This document shows, in pieces, positions 1-9,093 of a stretch of 64,000 nt of DNA. This DNA is from Rhizobiaceae bacterium (lineage in GTDB: Bacteria > Pseudomonadota > Alphaproteobacteria > Rhizobiales > Rhizobiaceae): positions 1-64,000 of the forward strand of contig JAILWO010000001.1 in NCBI GenBank assembly GCA_025698895.1, read 5' to 3'. A program made the translations under genes and the position numbers. The first letter of the stretch is position 1; each line of letters opens with the position of its first letter. Below the pieces are notes generated by a model. The model was given only the letters and a program-made list of their open reading frames with translations. It was not told where the DNA came from and searched no databases.

Positions 1-44
1 TTCAGCGCCTCGTGATTCTGCTCGATTGCCACGCTTCCGTTCAT
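1..44 (-). CDS. 5' end of an unidentified gene running off the left edge
   Basis: Reading leftward, an ATG at 44-42 follows a strong ribosome binding site (GGAGGTGACG, immediately upstream) and opens a frame for 14 codons (MNGSVAIEQNHEAL) to the window edge without a stop. The near-perfect Shine-Dalgarno and the absence of any competing gene make this a likely real start. Too little is visible to assign a family; the product is unknown. Confidence 0.55.
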   Translation of the reverse strand, partial: MNGSVAIEQNHEAL

Positions 45-219
45 CGTCACCTCCGGGCCCCATGCAGGCGAAGGAATTGTCGCAGCGGTTGCCGGGGGTG
101 TGGATAGACATGAGGAAAACATTCCTGGCAGATGCTGACAGGGGGAACGTCGCAGGGGGCGGTGCGACCGGGGCTGATCGACGGAGGAGAGGAAGTGCGG
201 GCGCGAGCCTGGCGGCCTT

Positions 220-533
220 CCTTCTCTCTTGTGGAGCCCGAAGGACGGGCGAGACACGCGGCTCGCCCGGGGCGGTGGGCGAGCCCAGCGTAGCGAGAGC
301 GAGGTCGGATGAGGGGTATCGCGAGGAGTGCTGGGCTGCAGGAAACGCGTTGCAACGTGAAATCTGTTCACGTCTCATTCTTCCCACACCCCTCATCCGT
401 CTTGGCGCTACGCGCCAATCCACCTTCTCCCACAAGGGGAGAAGGAGGAGCGCGGCGGCGGGCGCCAATCCACCCGGGGCGGAGCCATGCTCCTCCGCCC
501 GTCCTTCGGACTCCACAAGGGGAGAAGGGGGCT
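220..533. repeat. cluster of degenerate intergenic palindromic repeats
   Basis: Three related blocks lie here. One at 388-452 has the words cccctcatccg and ccttctcccacaaggggag. One at about 220-318 is in opposite orientation and ends gaggtcggatgaggggta. One at about 497-533 mirrors 220-253 around the word cccgtccttcgg. The same words form the perfect 54-bp inverted repeat at 63041-63218. This is the kind of non-coding palindromic repeat common between genes in Rhizobiales. Apart from the gene start at 44, the stretch 1-592 holds nothing else I can recognise; the open frames across it are compositional. Confidence 0.7.
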
Positions 534-592
534 GCCTTGCCTGGTTCCGCCTCAGCTTCCTTCCGGCCATGCAAACGCTCGACCAACTCGCG

Positions 593-2215
593 CTAGCGCG
601 CGGCAAGGCCTTCGAACAGCAGCGCGACGGCCTCCGCGCCCGGATCGTTGATCCCTTGCAGGCGTTCTTCAGAGACATAGCTGGCCCGTCCGGCCTTGGC
701 CCGCGCGAGGCTGGCCGTGCCGTCGGCCCCCTGCCGCGCTGCACGCGCCGCCTGCGCGATACCCTCGTCCAGCGCATCGAGGGCCGGCGCCAGCGCGTCG
801 ATCATCGTGCGGTCGCCCGGGCCCGCGCCGCCTACTTCCATGACGCGACCAAGGCCGGCCTTCAGCGACCCGATCCAGTCGCGGCCGCCGCCCGCCGATT
901 CGCCCGCCGCCGTGAAGAAAATCGCCATCAGGACGCCGGACGATCCACCCATCGTCTGGCCAAGCTGCATGCCGATCGCCCGGAAAAGGCCGCCCGCATC
1001 GGCAAGCGGCAGCCTGTCGAGCGAACCGGCCAGAGCACGCGCTGCCGTCGCCAGCGTCGTGCCCGTATCGCCGTCGCCGGCCTTGGCGTCGAGCGCGTTG
1101 AGACGGGTTTCGGCGGCGATGACGATATCGCAGCAGTCGCTGATCAGGCCACGACGCGCCGGGTTCGTACTCGGCACTGGCAGAGCCGGCGTCAGCCCGT
1201 CGGGCAGCGGCAGGACGTCGATCGCGCCGAACCGCGCCATGCCCGGCCAGGCCGCGATCTCGACCGGCGCCGAGAGCGCGGCCTCGACTTCCTCCGTCGC
1301 CGGCAGAAGCGAGAGCGAGAAGCCGTGCATGTCGAGCGAGGTCATCATGGCGGCCGGTCCGACGATCCATTCGATCCTGTCGCCGATCGGCGAGCGCGCG
1401 AACTCCTCAGCCAGCAGCGCCATTTCGAGCGGCGTCGTGCCACCGAGATTGTTGAGGAGCGCAACCTGCGGACCCGGCCTCATCGCCCGCGCCAGGCGCT
1501 CGGCCATCAAGGCGACCGCCTGACGGGCGCCGCTGAAGCCGACCTGTTCGGCGCCCGGCTCGCCATGGATGCCGAGACCGAGCTCGGCGCGTCCCGGCCC
1601 GATCCTGTCCTCCTTCGGCGAGCCGGGGACCGTGCAGGTGTCGAGTGACATGCCGATCGAGACCACGCCCGCGGCCACGCGCCGGGCCGCTTCGGCGACG
1701 GCCGGCAGGTCACGGCCCGCCTCGGCCAGCGCGCCGGCCACCTTGTGCACGAAGAGCGTGCCCGCCACCCCGCGCGCCTGCGGCAGGTCGGGCAGGGCCA
1801 CGTCGTCGGCGACGACGACCATCTCCACCTTCAACCCGGCGGCGCGGGCGCGCTCCGCCGCGAGGCCGAAGTTCAGCCGGTCGCCCGTATAGTTCTTCAC
1901 AACCAGCAGGCAGCCCGCCTCGCCGGTGACGGCCAGAATCGCGGCCAGGACGGCCTCCACCGAAGGCGAGGCGAAGACCTCGCCGCAGACGGCGGCCGTC
2001 AGCATGCCGCGTCCCACGAAGCCGGCATGGGCGGGCTCGTGGCCCGATCCTCCGCCCGAGATGATCGCCACCTTCGACGGGTCGCGGTCGGCGCGCATCA
2101 CCACCTTGATGTGCGGATAGCCGTCGAGCCGCGCCAGCCGGCCCGCCGAGCCTCGCAGCAGCCCGTCGATCGCTTCCGTGACCAGCGTTTCCCTGGAGTT
2201 GAAGAACTGCGCCAA
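593..2215 (-). CDS. dihydroxyacetone kinase, fused DhaK-DhaL (ATP-dependent type)
   Basis: Cytoplasmic enzyme that phosphorylates dihydroxyacetone or a related small ketose/triose. The N-terminal two thirds is a DhaK domain: SGGGSGHEPAH motif near residue 55, KNYTGDRLNFG near 107, and the GIHGEPG segment with the histidine that binds substrate covalently. The C-terminal third is a DhaL nucleotide-binding domain (DAKAGDGDTGTT near residue 375). With both domains on one 540-residue chain it resembles the ATP-dependent kinases, not the PTS-linked DhaK/DhaL/DhaM system, and no dhaM is nearby. Of the in-frame starts the 2215 ATG matches the family N terminus (AQFFNS...). It stands alone 86 bases downstream of the RND gene. 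Substrate is inferred from family; some homologues prefer other sugars such as erythrulose. Confidence 0.88.
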   Translation of the reverse strand: MAQFFNSRETLVTEAIDGLLRGSAGRLARLDGYPHIKVVMRADRDPSKVAIISGGGSGHEPAHAGFVGRGMLTAAVCGEVFASPSVEAVLAAILAVTGEAGCLLVVKNYTGDRLNFGLAAERARAAGLKVEMVVVADDVALPDLPQARGVAGTLFVHKVAGALAEAGRDLPAVAEAARRVAAGVVSIGMSLDTCTVPGSPKEDRIGPGRAELGLGIHGEPGAEQVGFSGARQAVALMAERLARAMRPGPQVALLNNLGGTTPLEMALLAEEFARSPIGDRIEWIVGPAAMMTSLDMHGFSLSLLPATEEVEAALSAPVEIAAWPGMARFGAIDVLPLPDGLTPALPVPSTNPARRGLISDCCDIVIAAETRLNALDAKAGDGDTGTTLATAARALAGSLDRLPLADAGGLFRAIGMQLGQTMGGSSGVLMAIFFTAAGESAGGGRDWIGSLKAGLGRVMEVGGAGPGDRTMIDALAPALDALDEGIAQAARAARQGADGTASLARAKAGRASYVSEERLQGINDPGAEAVALLFEGLAAR

Positions 2216-2301
2216 CCGGTCCTCCCCCTTGATCGTGGCGCACGGTCGCCCGGTCGCGCCGGCCTGTCAATCGAAGCGCGGCGCCCGCCGGCGGAGCCCG
2301 A

Positions 2302-5300
2302 TCAGGCGTGGGCGGGAGAGGAGGTTTCGGCGGGTGCGTCCTCCTCGACCGGAAGCTCCTTCCGGGCGATGAAGGTGTAGAACATCGGCACCACAAACAG
2401 CGTAAACGCCGTGCCGATCAGGATGCCGGCGAAGATCACCAGGCCCATCGCGTAGCGCGCGGCGGCGCCGGCGCCGCTCGCCAGGATCAGCGGCACGACA
2501 CCCAGCGACATGGCCGCCGTCGTCATCAGGATCGGCCTGAGCCGCGTCTTGGCCGACGCGACGATCGCCGCGCGCCGGTCGAGCCCGTTGAGGCGGCGCT
2601 GCTGGTTGGCGAACTCCACCATCAGGATGCCATGCTTGGTGATCAGGCCCACGAGCGTGATCAGCCCGACCTGGGTGTAGATGTTGAGCGTGCCGAGCCC
2701 CAGATTGAGCGGCAGCACCGCGCCGAAAATCGACAACGGCACCGTCATCAGGATGATGAGCGGATCGCGGAAGCTCTCGAACTGCGCGGCGAGCACCAGG
2801 TAGATGACGACAACCGCCAGCGCGAAGGCGATCAGGATCGTGTTGCCCTGCTCCGCCTCGAGCCGCGACTGGCCAGAATAGTCGATGAAGAAGCCGTCGG
2901 GCAGCAGCGGCCGGGCGATTTCCTCGATCGTGGCCAACCCCTCGCCGGTGGAAACCGACGGCACGGGCAGCGCGGAGATCGTGGCGGAGTTGAGCTGGTT
3001 GAACTGCTCGATCGAGGCCGGCGAGGCGTTGGTGTTGATCGACACGACCGCCGACAGCGGCACCATCTCGCCGCTCGCCGAGCGCACGAAATATTCGCCG
3101 AGCCGGTGAGGGTTGTCGCGGAACTCGCGCGGCACCTGGAGGATGATGTCGTAGGAGTTGGAATCGCGGTCGAACTGCGCCACCGCGGCACCCCCGACCA
3201 TCAGCCCGAGCGTCGTGCCGATGTCGCGGATCGGCAGGTTGAGCGCGGCGGCGCGATCGCGGTCGATGGTCACGGTCGTCTGCGGCGCGTCGAAGGCCAG
3301 CGAGTTCTGGACGACGATGAAGCGGCCCGATTCCTGCGCCGCCTGGCGGATTTCCTCGGCCACCTCGTAGACGCGGGAGGGCTCGCCGGTCGAGCGGATC
3401 ACGACCGAGATCGGCAGGCCGCCGCCGGCGCCCGGCAGTGAAGGCGGCGCGAAGACGAGCGCCTCGACGCCGGCCACCTTCGACAGCCGCCCCTGGATGT
3501 CGGCCTGCAGCTCCTTCTGCGAGCGGTCGCGCTCGGACCAGTCCTTGAAGGCCCAGACCGAGAAGCCGGTATTGGTCTGCCCGCCCTCGCCCACGATCGA
3601 GAAGTTCGCCTCGACCTCCTCGATGTCTTCGGTCAGCTCGCGGATCTGGTCGACATAGAGCTGTGTGTAGTCGCTGGTGGCGTAGCGCGGCGCGTTGATC
3701 AGCGCGAAGAGCGCGCCGGAATCCTCTTCCGGCGCCAGCTCGGACGTCGTCTTCATGAACATGAAGCCGGTCGCGCCCAGAAGCGCGACCACGACCAGCA
3801 GCGTCACCGGCCGGTAGTCCAGCGAGCCGGAGACGCGGCGTTCGTAGAAGTCCGCCAGCCGGTCGAAGGTCCGGTCGACGAAGCCCTGAAACCGGCTGTG
3901 GCCGCCCGCCTTCAGGATGCGCGCCGACATCATCGGCGTGATCGTCAGTGCCACGATGCCCGAGATGATGACCGCGCCGGCCAGCGTGAAGGCGAATTCG
4001 CGGAAGAGCGATCCCGTCAGGCCGCCGGTGAACATCAGCGGCGCGAAGACGGCGGCCAGCGTGATCGTCATGGCGACGACCGAGCTGGTGATCTCGCGCA
4101 TGCCCTGGAAGGACGCCTGGCGCGGCGTCATGCCTTCCTCGATATGGCGGTGGATGTTCTCCACCACCACGATCGCGTCGTCGACGACGAGGCCGATCGC
4201 CAGCACCATGGCCAGCAGCGACAGGAGATTGATCGAGTAGCCGACGGTGAACAGCAGGAAGCAAACGCCGATCAGCGACAGCGGGATCGTCACGATCGGC
4301 ATCAGCACCGAGCGGAACGAGCCGAGGAACAAAAGGATGATGACGATGACGATGGCGACCGCCTCGGCGATCGTCTTGAAGACCTCCTCGATCGAGCCGC
4401 TGATCTGCTCGGTCGCGTCATAGACCTTCACCATGGTCATGCCGTCGGGCAGCGTCCGCTGGATGGTGGGCAACTCCTCAAGCACCGCCGCCGAGGTGTC
4501 GAGCGGGTTGGCCGAGGGCGTGGGAAAGATGCCGATGAAGGTGCCGGCCTCGCCGTTGAAGCGCACCTTGGTGTCGTCGGACTCGGCGGCGAGCTCAACA
4601 CGCGCCACGTCCTTCAGCCTGACCACCCCGCTGTCGTCGGAGGTGAGCGGCAGTTCGGCGAAGGCTTCCGGCGACTGCAGCGTCGACTGCACCGTGATTG
4701 CCGACGAGACGAATTGGCCTTCCGTCTTGCCGGGAGCCGACAGGAAGTTCGAGGCGTTGATGGCGTTGAGCACTTCCGGGGCGGTCACGCCGCGCGAGGC
4801 GAGCCTGACGGGATCGATCCACACCCGCATCGAGTAGTTGGCGGCGCCCAGCACCTGGACTTCGGCAACCCCCTCGATGGTGGACATGCGCGGCCGGATG
4901 ACGCGCTCGATATATTCGGTGAGCTGCTCGGCCGTCATGTTGGGGTTCTGCACCGCCAGATACATGATCGCGAACTGCTGGCCCGTGCCCTTGACGATGA
5001 CCGGGTCCTCGGCGTCGGAAGGAAGCTGGCCACGCACTTGGTTGACCTTGGAGATGACCTCCGTCAGCGCCGAGTCCGGGTCGGCGCCGAGCTGCATCTG
5101 CACGGTCACGATGCTGGCCGAGGGACGGCTTTGCGAGGAGACGTAGTCGATGTCTTCCGTGGTCGAGACGGCCGCCGCGATCGGCGAGGTGATGAAGCCC
5201 TGGATCAGGTCGGGACTGGCGCCCGGATAGGTGGTCGTGACCGTGATGACGGTCTCCTCGACCTCCGGATACTGGCGCACCGAAAGATTGAAGATGCCCT

Positions 5301-5379
5301 GGAAGCCCAGAAGCAGGATCAGCAGCGCCAGCACCGTGGAGAGCACCGGCCGCCGGATGAACAGCGCCGAGAAACTCAT
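2302..5379 (-). CDS. RND-family multidrug efflux permease
   Basis: Inner-membrane proton antiporter of the hydrophobe/amphiphile RND family, 1025 residues, the usual full length. It starts MSFSALFIRRPVLSTVLALLI, the typical first transmembrane helix. Two large periplasmic loops and about twelve membrane helices are visible, with the proton-relay aspartates in GLVVDDAIVVVENI in the fourth membrane segment and the duplicated second half (TM region from about 870). The start codon overlaps the stop of the upstream adaptor gene by four bases, so the two are translationally coupled. The tail EEDAPAETSSPAHA is short and polar. No outer-membrane TolC-type gene lies beside it, so that partner must be encoded elsewhere. 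The substrate cannot be read from sequence. Confidence 0.93.
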   Translation of the reverse strand: MSFSALFIRRPVLSTVLALLILLLGFQGIFNLSVRQYPEVEETVITVTTTYPGASPDLIQGFITSPIAAAVSTTEDIDYVSSQSRPSASIVTVQMQLGADPDSALTEVISKVNQVRGQLPSDAEDPVIVKGTGQQFAIMYLAVQNPNMTAEQLTEYIERVIRPRMSTIEGVAEVQVLGAANYSMRVWIDPVRLASRGVTAPEVLNAINASNFLSAPGKTEGQFVSSAITVQSTLQSPEAFAELPLTSDDSGVVRLKDVARVELAAESDDTKVRFNGEAGTFIGIFPTPSANPLDTSAAVLEELPTIQRTLPDGMTMVKVYDATEQISGSIEEVFKTIAEAVAIVIVIILLFLGSFRSVLMPIVTIPLSLIGVCFLLFTVGYSINLLSLLAMVLAIGLVVDDAIVVVENIHRHIEEGMTPRQASFQGMREITSSVVAMTITLAAVFAPLMFTGGLTGSLFREFAFTLAGAVIISGIVALTITPMMSARILKAGGHSRFQGFVDRTFDRLADFYERRVSGSLDYRPVTLLVVVALLGATGFMFMKTTSELAPEEDSGALFALINAPRYATSDYTQLYVDQIRELTEDIEEVEANFSIVGEGGQTNTGFSVWAFKDWSERDRSQKELQADIQGRLSKVAGVEALVFAPPSLPGAGGGLPISVVIRSTGEPSRVYEVAEEIRQAAQESGRFIVVQNSLAFDAPQTTVTIDRDRAAALNLPIRDIGTTLGLMVGGAAVAQFDRDSNSYDIILQVPREFRDNPHRLGEYFVRSASGEMVPLSAVVSINTNASPASIEQFNQLNSATISALPVPSVSTGEGLATIEEIARPLLPDGFFIDYSGQSRLEAEQGNTILIAFALAVVVIYLVLAAQFESFRDPLIILMTVPLSIFGAVLPLNLGLGTLNIYTQVGLITLVGLITKHGILMVEFANQQRRLNGLDRRAAIVASAKTRLRPILMTTAAMSLGVVPLILASGAGAAARYAMGLVIFAGILIGTAFTLFVVPMFYTFIARKELPVEEDAPAETSSPAHA

Positions 5380-6614
5380 CGCGTGGGCGCCCCTTCGGTT
5401 CGCGCGGTGTCGCCCGCACCGCCATTGGCCGGCCCGTTCGCCGGTCGCGGCTGGACGCTGTTGTCGATCGTGACCGGCGCGTTGTTGTTGAGCCGGTTCT
5501 GGCCGGCCGTGATCACCCGGTCACCGGCGGAGACTCCTTCGGTGATCTCGATCAGGCCACCGCTGCGGCGTCCGATCTTGACGAAGACCTGGCGCGCGAC
5601 CAGCGAGGGCGCGTCCGCTTCGCCGGTCGATGCCGAGGCGTCCCCGCCGGGCTCGCCCTCTCCGGCGTCTTCCGCCGAAGCGGCTTCGTCCGGACCGCTC
5701 TCGCCGGCCGGACGCACCACATAGACATAGTCGCCATAGAGGCTGCTCACGACGGCGGTCTGCGGCAGGGCCACGACACCCTCTTCCCGGGGCAGGATGA
5801 CCCGGACCTGCACGAACTGGCCAGGGCTCAGCCGTCCGTCGGGGTTGTCGATGCGCGCGCGCACCAGAACCAGCCGGGTAACCGGATCGACCTTGGGCTC
5901 GATGCCGATGATCGAGCCCTCGAAGGGAAACTCGGCATCGCTCACGCCGAAGCGGACCGGCTGGCCGATTTCGATCTGCCCAAGCTCCTGTTCGGGCACC
6001 GAGAAATCCGCCCGCATCGTGTCGAGATCCTGCAGCGTGGCGATCGTCGTGCCCGGCGTCACATATTGGCCGACATCGACGCGGGGAATGCCGAGCGTGC
6101 CGGCGAACGGCGCCTTCAACTCCTTCTGGTCGAGCACGGCTTCCAGCTTGGCGACCTGCGCGGCGGAAGCGGCAGCGGCGGCCTGCGTCTGCTCCACGCT
6201 GGTGGTCGAGCCGACCGCGCGGCGCTGCAGCTCCAGGGCGCGTTCCAGGTTCTGACGGTCGAGCTCGGCCTGCGCGCGCTGCGCTTCAAGATCGGCGCGT
6301 TGCTGCGCGTCGTCGAGCTGGACGAGAAGCGCGCCGCGTTCGACCTTGTCGTTTGCCTCGAATCCGATTTCCTGAACCACGCCCGCTGTCTCGACGGTGA
6401 GGTCGACGCCGCGCGCCGCGCCGACCGTGCCGATCGCACCGATCTGGGGCGTCCACTCGCTCGGCTCGGCCGTTACCGTGGAAACGGTGGTCGCGGCCAC
6501 CGGCATATTGGCGAAGAACTGCTCGATCGCCCGATCGCGGAACATGTTGAAACCGACAATCCCGCCGACAAGAACGGCAAGCAGGACAATGGCGATGAGA
6601 AGTCGCTTGATCAT
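5376..6614 (-). CDS. HlyD/MFP-type periplasmic adaptor of RND efflux pump
   Basis: Membrane-fusion protein joining the RND permease to an outer-membrane channel. I place the start at ATG 6614 (MIKRLLIAIVLLAVLVGG), which gives an N-terminal anchor helix at once; an in-frame GTG at 6659 would add 15 residues before it. Order of domains: anchor, first half of the lipoyl domain (VDLTVETAGVVQEIGFEANDKV), an alpha-helical coiled coil around residues 95-150 rich in Gln/Ala, second lipoyl half (LKAPFAGTLGIPRVDVGQYV), then the beta-barrel. An acidic, Ala/Glu-rich insert (GESGPDEAASAEDAGEGEPGG) interrupts the barrel region and looks lineage-specific. It overlaps the permease start by four bases. Confidence 0.9.
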   Translation of the reverse strand: MIKRLLIAIVLLAVLVGGIVGFNMFRDRAIEQFFANMPVAATTVSTVTAEPSEWTPQIGAIGTVGAARGVDLTVETAGVVQEIGFEANDKVERGALLVQLDDAQQRADLEAQRAQAELDRQNLERALELQRRAVGSTTSVEQTQAAAAASAAQVAKLEAVLDQKELKAPFAGTLGIPRVDVGQYVTPGTTIATLQDLDTMRADFSVPEQELGQIEIGQPVRFGVSDAEFPFEGSIIGIEPKVDPVTRLVLVRARIDNPDGRLSPGQFVQVRVILPREEGVVALPQTAVVSSLYGDYVYVVRPAGESGPDEAASAEDAGEGEPGGDASASTGEADAPSLVARQVFVKIGRRSGGLIEITEGVSAGDRVITAGQNRLNNNAPVTIDNSVQPRPANGPANGGAGDTARTEGAPTR

Positions 6615-6706
6615 GAGACGGATCCGGGATGGCGGGGCATCTGTAATGCGCCGCGGCACGAATTTCGCGCAGAAAATTCACAGCTTGCGTTCGGCGCGCT
6701 TTACTG

Positions 6707-6722
6707 TACCGTCTGGACGGTA
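6707..6722. promoter_or_regulatory. 16-bp palindromic operator candidate for the TetR/RND pair
   Basis: taccgtctggacggta is a perfect 16-bp palindrome in the 128-base gap between the divergent adaptor gene and TetR gene. It sits 20 bases before the regulator's ATG and 92 bases before the adaptor's. The flanks (tttac on the left, aaa on the right) extend it weakly. TetR-family repressors usually bind such palindromes in the divergent promoter they share with their target; assignment to this regulator is inference from position. Confidence 0.6.
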
Positions 6723-6742
6723 AAGTCAAGAGGCGGCGACGC

Positions 6743-7273
6743 ATGGCGGATCGCGGATCGCGCAAGAAGATACTGAAGGCGGCGGCCGAAGTCGCCAAGG
6801 AAGCCGGCGCCGGCCATATGTCGCTCGAAGCCGTGGCAGCCAGGGCCGGGCTTTCCAAGGGCGGGTTGCTCTACAACTTTCCCACCAAGACGGCGCTGCT
6901 GAAGGCGCTGGTCGAGCATCATCTGGAAGAGTTCGGAGCCAAGCTTGCCCGCGCCGAACGGGATCTCGGCGGCCATCCTAACGGCACAGCGGCCGCCTAT
7001 CTGGAAACCTATCGCGGCGAGGCCGCGGCCAAGGAGAAGGCCGCGGGCGGCATACTGGCCGCGATCGCGGACGATCTGAGCCTGCTCGATCCAGTCAAGG
7101 ACTTCTCGCGCGACCTGATCGACCGCATCGGCGCCGATGCCGATCCGGTCGCCGGCATGATCGCCTATCTCGCGGTGGAGGGGCTCCGCTCGACGCAGCT
7201 CTTCGAGACCGACATCCTGACCCGTCGCGAAAAGGAGGCAGTGCTTTCCCGGCTCGCCGCGATGCTGTCGTAG
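6743..7273 (+). CDS. TetR/AcrR-family transcriptional regulator
   Basis: 176-residue DNA-binding regulator. The N-terminal helix-turn-helix is clear: SRKKILKAAAEVAKEAGAGH followed by SLEAVAARAGLSKGGLLYNF (about residues 26-45), then KTALLKALVEHHLEEF. The C-terminal ligand domain is short and matches no ligand class I recognise. It is divergent from the HlyD/RND pump genes and has a perfect palindrome just before its start, so it most likely represses the pump and itself until an inducer binds. It ends 10 bases before the convergent flagellar gene at 7284. Confidence 0.88.
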   Translation: MADRGSRKKILKAAAEVAKEAGAGHMSLEAVAARAGLSKGGLLYNFPTKTALLKALVEHHLEEFGAKLARAERDLGGHPNGTAAAYLETYRGEAAAKEKAAGGILAAIADDLSLLDPVKDFSRDLIDRIGADADPVAGMIAYLAVEGLRSTQLFETDILTRREKEAVLSRLAAMLS

Positions 7274-7283
7274 GGGGTGGCGG

Positions 7284-7724
7284 TCAGCGCACGTCGAGCC
7301 GGGCGGCCCGCCCTATGCGCGCCCGCTTCATGGCATGCCGCAGGCGCTCAGTGTTCAACGCCGGCTTGCCGCCGGATGCGTCGTCGAACGAGACGAAGTT
7401 GACCGTTATCTCGGCATGGCTCTCGCTCAGCGTCAACGCGCAGTAGACGGTCGCCCCTTCGGGTTTCAGCTCGAGGTCCAGCACGATGCGCGGCGCCTCG
7501 TTCCACGAGACATGCGCTTCACAGCCATGGCCCAGCCGCACCGTGCCCGGCATGAAATAGAGCTCGGCCGCGCTTTCGATCACGTCGGCGAGCGTGGCCA
7601 TCTTCTCAAGCCGAATATAGGCGATCAGATCGCCGGCATCGACCATCCTCAGTTCGCTAACGAACTCCTGGACGGCTTCAGCGACGATGATCTCGCGCTG
7701 CTCGAAATGCGGCTGCCGGTTCAT
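7284..7724 (-). CDS. conserved unknown at the end of the motA-flhB operon
   Basis: 146 residues, soluble, no signal peptide or membrane helix. Its ATG overlaps the flhB stop by four bases (ATGA), so it is the last gene of the motA-fliM-fliN-fliG-flhB operon and is probably co-translated with flhB. The sequence has an N-terminal helical part (EAVQEFVSELRMVDAGDLIAYIRLEKMATLADVIESA) and a beta-rich middle (APRIVLDLELKPEGATVYCALTLSESHAEITVNFVSFDD), ending in a basic tail. I recognise no named family. Position suggests a flagellar accessory role, which is inference. Rhizobial flagellar loci often have an uncharacterised gene here. Confidence 0.75.
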   Translation of the reverse strand: MNRQPHFEQREIIVAEAVQEFVSELRMVDAGDLIAYIRLEKMATLADVIESAAELYFMPGTVRLGHGCEAHVSWNEAPRIVLDLELKPEGATVYCALTLSESHAEITVNFVSFDDASGGKPALNTERLRHAMKRARIGRAARLDVR

Positions 7725-8812
7725 GCCAATCCCTTGTTCGCGGCGCTTCCGGGCCGCTTCGCGTAGACGATGCGCACCAGCTCGGCCACGGCATGGTAGA
7801 ACTGATGCGGGATCATGCTATCGACCGAAACTTGTTTGTACATGGAACGGGCGAGCGGCGGATTCTCGAAGACGGGAACGCCATTGGCTTCCGCGATCTC
7901 TCTGATCCTCAGCGCGACCAGGTCCACACCCTTGGCCACGACCGTGGGCGCGGCGTCGCGATCGCGCTCGTAGCGCAGGGCGATCGCATAGTGCGTCGGA
8001 TTGGCGATCACCAGCGTCGCCCGCGGCACCGCCGACATCATGCGCTGGCGCACACGGTCGCGGGCCAGCGAGCGCATGCGCGCCTTGAGGATAGGGTCGC
8101 CCTCCGCCTGCTTGTGCTCGTCCTTGACCTCCTGTTTCGTCATCATGAGGTCCTGCAGCCAGTGATAGCGCTGCCAGACGAAGTCGGCGACCGCGATGGC
8201 GGCCATGACCAGCACGACCGCGGTCAGCAGGCGCACGCCGATGTCGCGGATGACCATCGTGAACTCCGAGGGGCTGGTCATCATGCCGGCCAGGAGGTCG
8301 GGATGAACATCCCCGAGCGCGAAGCCCACGCAGGCCACGGTCAGGCACAGCTTGGCGACCGACTTGAGGAACTCGACCAGACCCTTCGCGCCGAACAGCC
8401 TTTTCCAGCCGCTCATCGGGGAAATGCGCTCCAGCTTGGGCTGGATGCGGTCGAGCACGAAGCGCGGCGTGTTCTGGAAGGCGGCGGCGACGAAGCCGAA
8501 ACTGACGAGCAGGATCATGATCGCCGCGATCGCGCGCGCGATCTCGGTGAAGACGAGGCGGTAGACCGCGATCGCGTCGGCCGTGTTCTCCAGCGGCCAG
8601 GCGTCCGGGCGCTCCAGGAAGATCGACAGGAAGCCGCCGAGCCTGACCGCACTGTCCTGCGCGAAGAACAGGGCAAAGACCAGCGAGGCCGTCAGCGAGG
8701 CGAAGATCGGCGCTTCCTTGGAGAAGGGAAGCTGGCCCTTCTCGACCGTGTCGCGGATTTTCTTTTCCGTCGCCGGTTCTGTCTTGCTGTCCTTGTCCGG
8801 GGCTTCCGACAT
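7721..8812 (-). CDS. flhB: flagellar type III export protein FlhB
   Basis: Inner-membrane component of the flagellar export gate that switches substrate specificity from rod/hook to filament proteins. Four membrane helices occupy roughly residues 35-215, followed by a cytoplasmic domain with the autocleavage motif NPTH at residues 271-274 (VIANPTHYAIALRY) and downstream VPVFENPPLARSMYK. The N terminus (KTEPATEKKIRDTVEKGQLPFSKE) is the family's conserved start. At 363 residues it has the usual length. It lies downstream of fliG on the same strand, but a 272-bp inverted-repeat element separates the two, which is unusual in an otherwise gapless operon. Confidence 0.96.
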   Translation of the reverse strand: MSEAPDKDSKTEPATEKKIRDTVEKGQLPFSKEAPIFASLTASLVFALFFAQDSAVRLGGFLSIFLERPDAWPLENTADAIAVYRLVFTEIARAIAAIMILLVSFGFVAAAFQNTPRFVLDRIQPKLERISPMSGWKRLFGAKGLVEFLKSVAKLCLTVACVGFALGDVHPDLLAGMMTSPSEFTMVIRDIGVRLLTAVVLVMAAIAVADFVWQRYHWLQDLMMTKQEVKDEHKQAEGDPILKARMRSLARDRVRQRMMSAVPRATLVIANPTHYAIALRYERDRDAAPTVVAKGVDLVALRIREIAEANGVPVFENPPLARSMYKQVSVDSMIPHQFYHAVAELVRIVYAKRPGSAANKGLA

Positions 8813-8816
8813 GCCT

Positions 8817-9088
8817 TAGAGCAAGATGAGGTCAGGTTGGATCATTCTGCCGGAGCAGATTTGGCCCAAGGTCAAGGGGTTTGGCGAAGGGCGTACCGGT
8901 GGTACGGTCGAGCCGAAGCCCGCGGGATTTGGGCCAAATCCGCCCGGCCCTTTGGGTTTCCGTCCGGCGGGCGCCCACTGTGTCGGGCCGCTTGCACGTA
9001 GCACCGCTACGCGCCGCGCGTCCCTTCGTGTGGATCGCCACCCCGGACGAGAAACAGAAGTGATCCAACCTGGCCTCATCTTGCTCTA
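8817..9088. repeat. 272-bp element with 28-bp terminal inverted repeats between fliG and flhB
   Basis: The ends are 28-bp inverted repeats (8817-8844 and 9061-9088) with one mismatch, reading tagagcaagatgagg inwards from each side. Inside, a nested perfect 12-bp inverted pair (gatttggcccaa and ttgggccaaatc) lies near 8853 and 8929. The element fills the whole fliG-flhB gap, ending 5 bases from each gene boundary. Open frames on both strands are a by-product of its symmetry and encode nothing recognisable. It has the form of a MITE-like or palindromic intergenic repeat, and the transcript through it could fold into a long hairpin. No obvious target-site duplication was seen. Confidence 0.75.
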
Positions 9089-9093
9089 GCGGC

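Noticed and set aside
8826-9089. Overlapping 87-125-codon open frames on both strands in the fliG-flhB gap
   Set aside because: They follow from the inverted-repeat symmetry of the element; no ribosome binding site or family resemblance.
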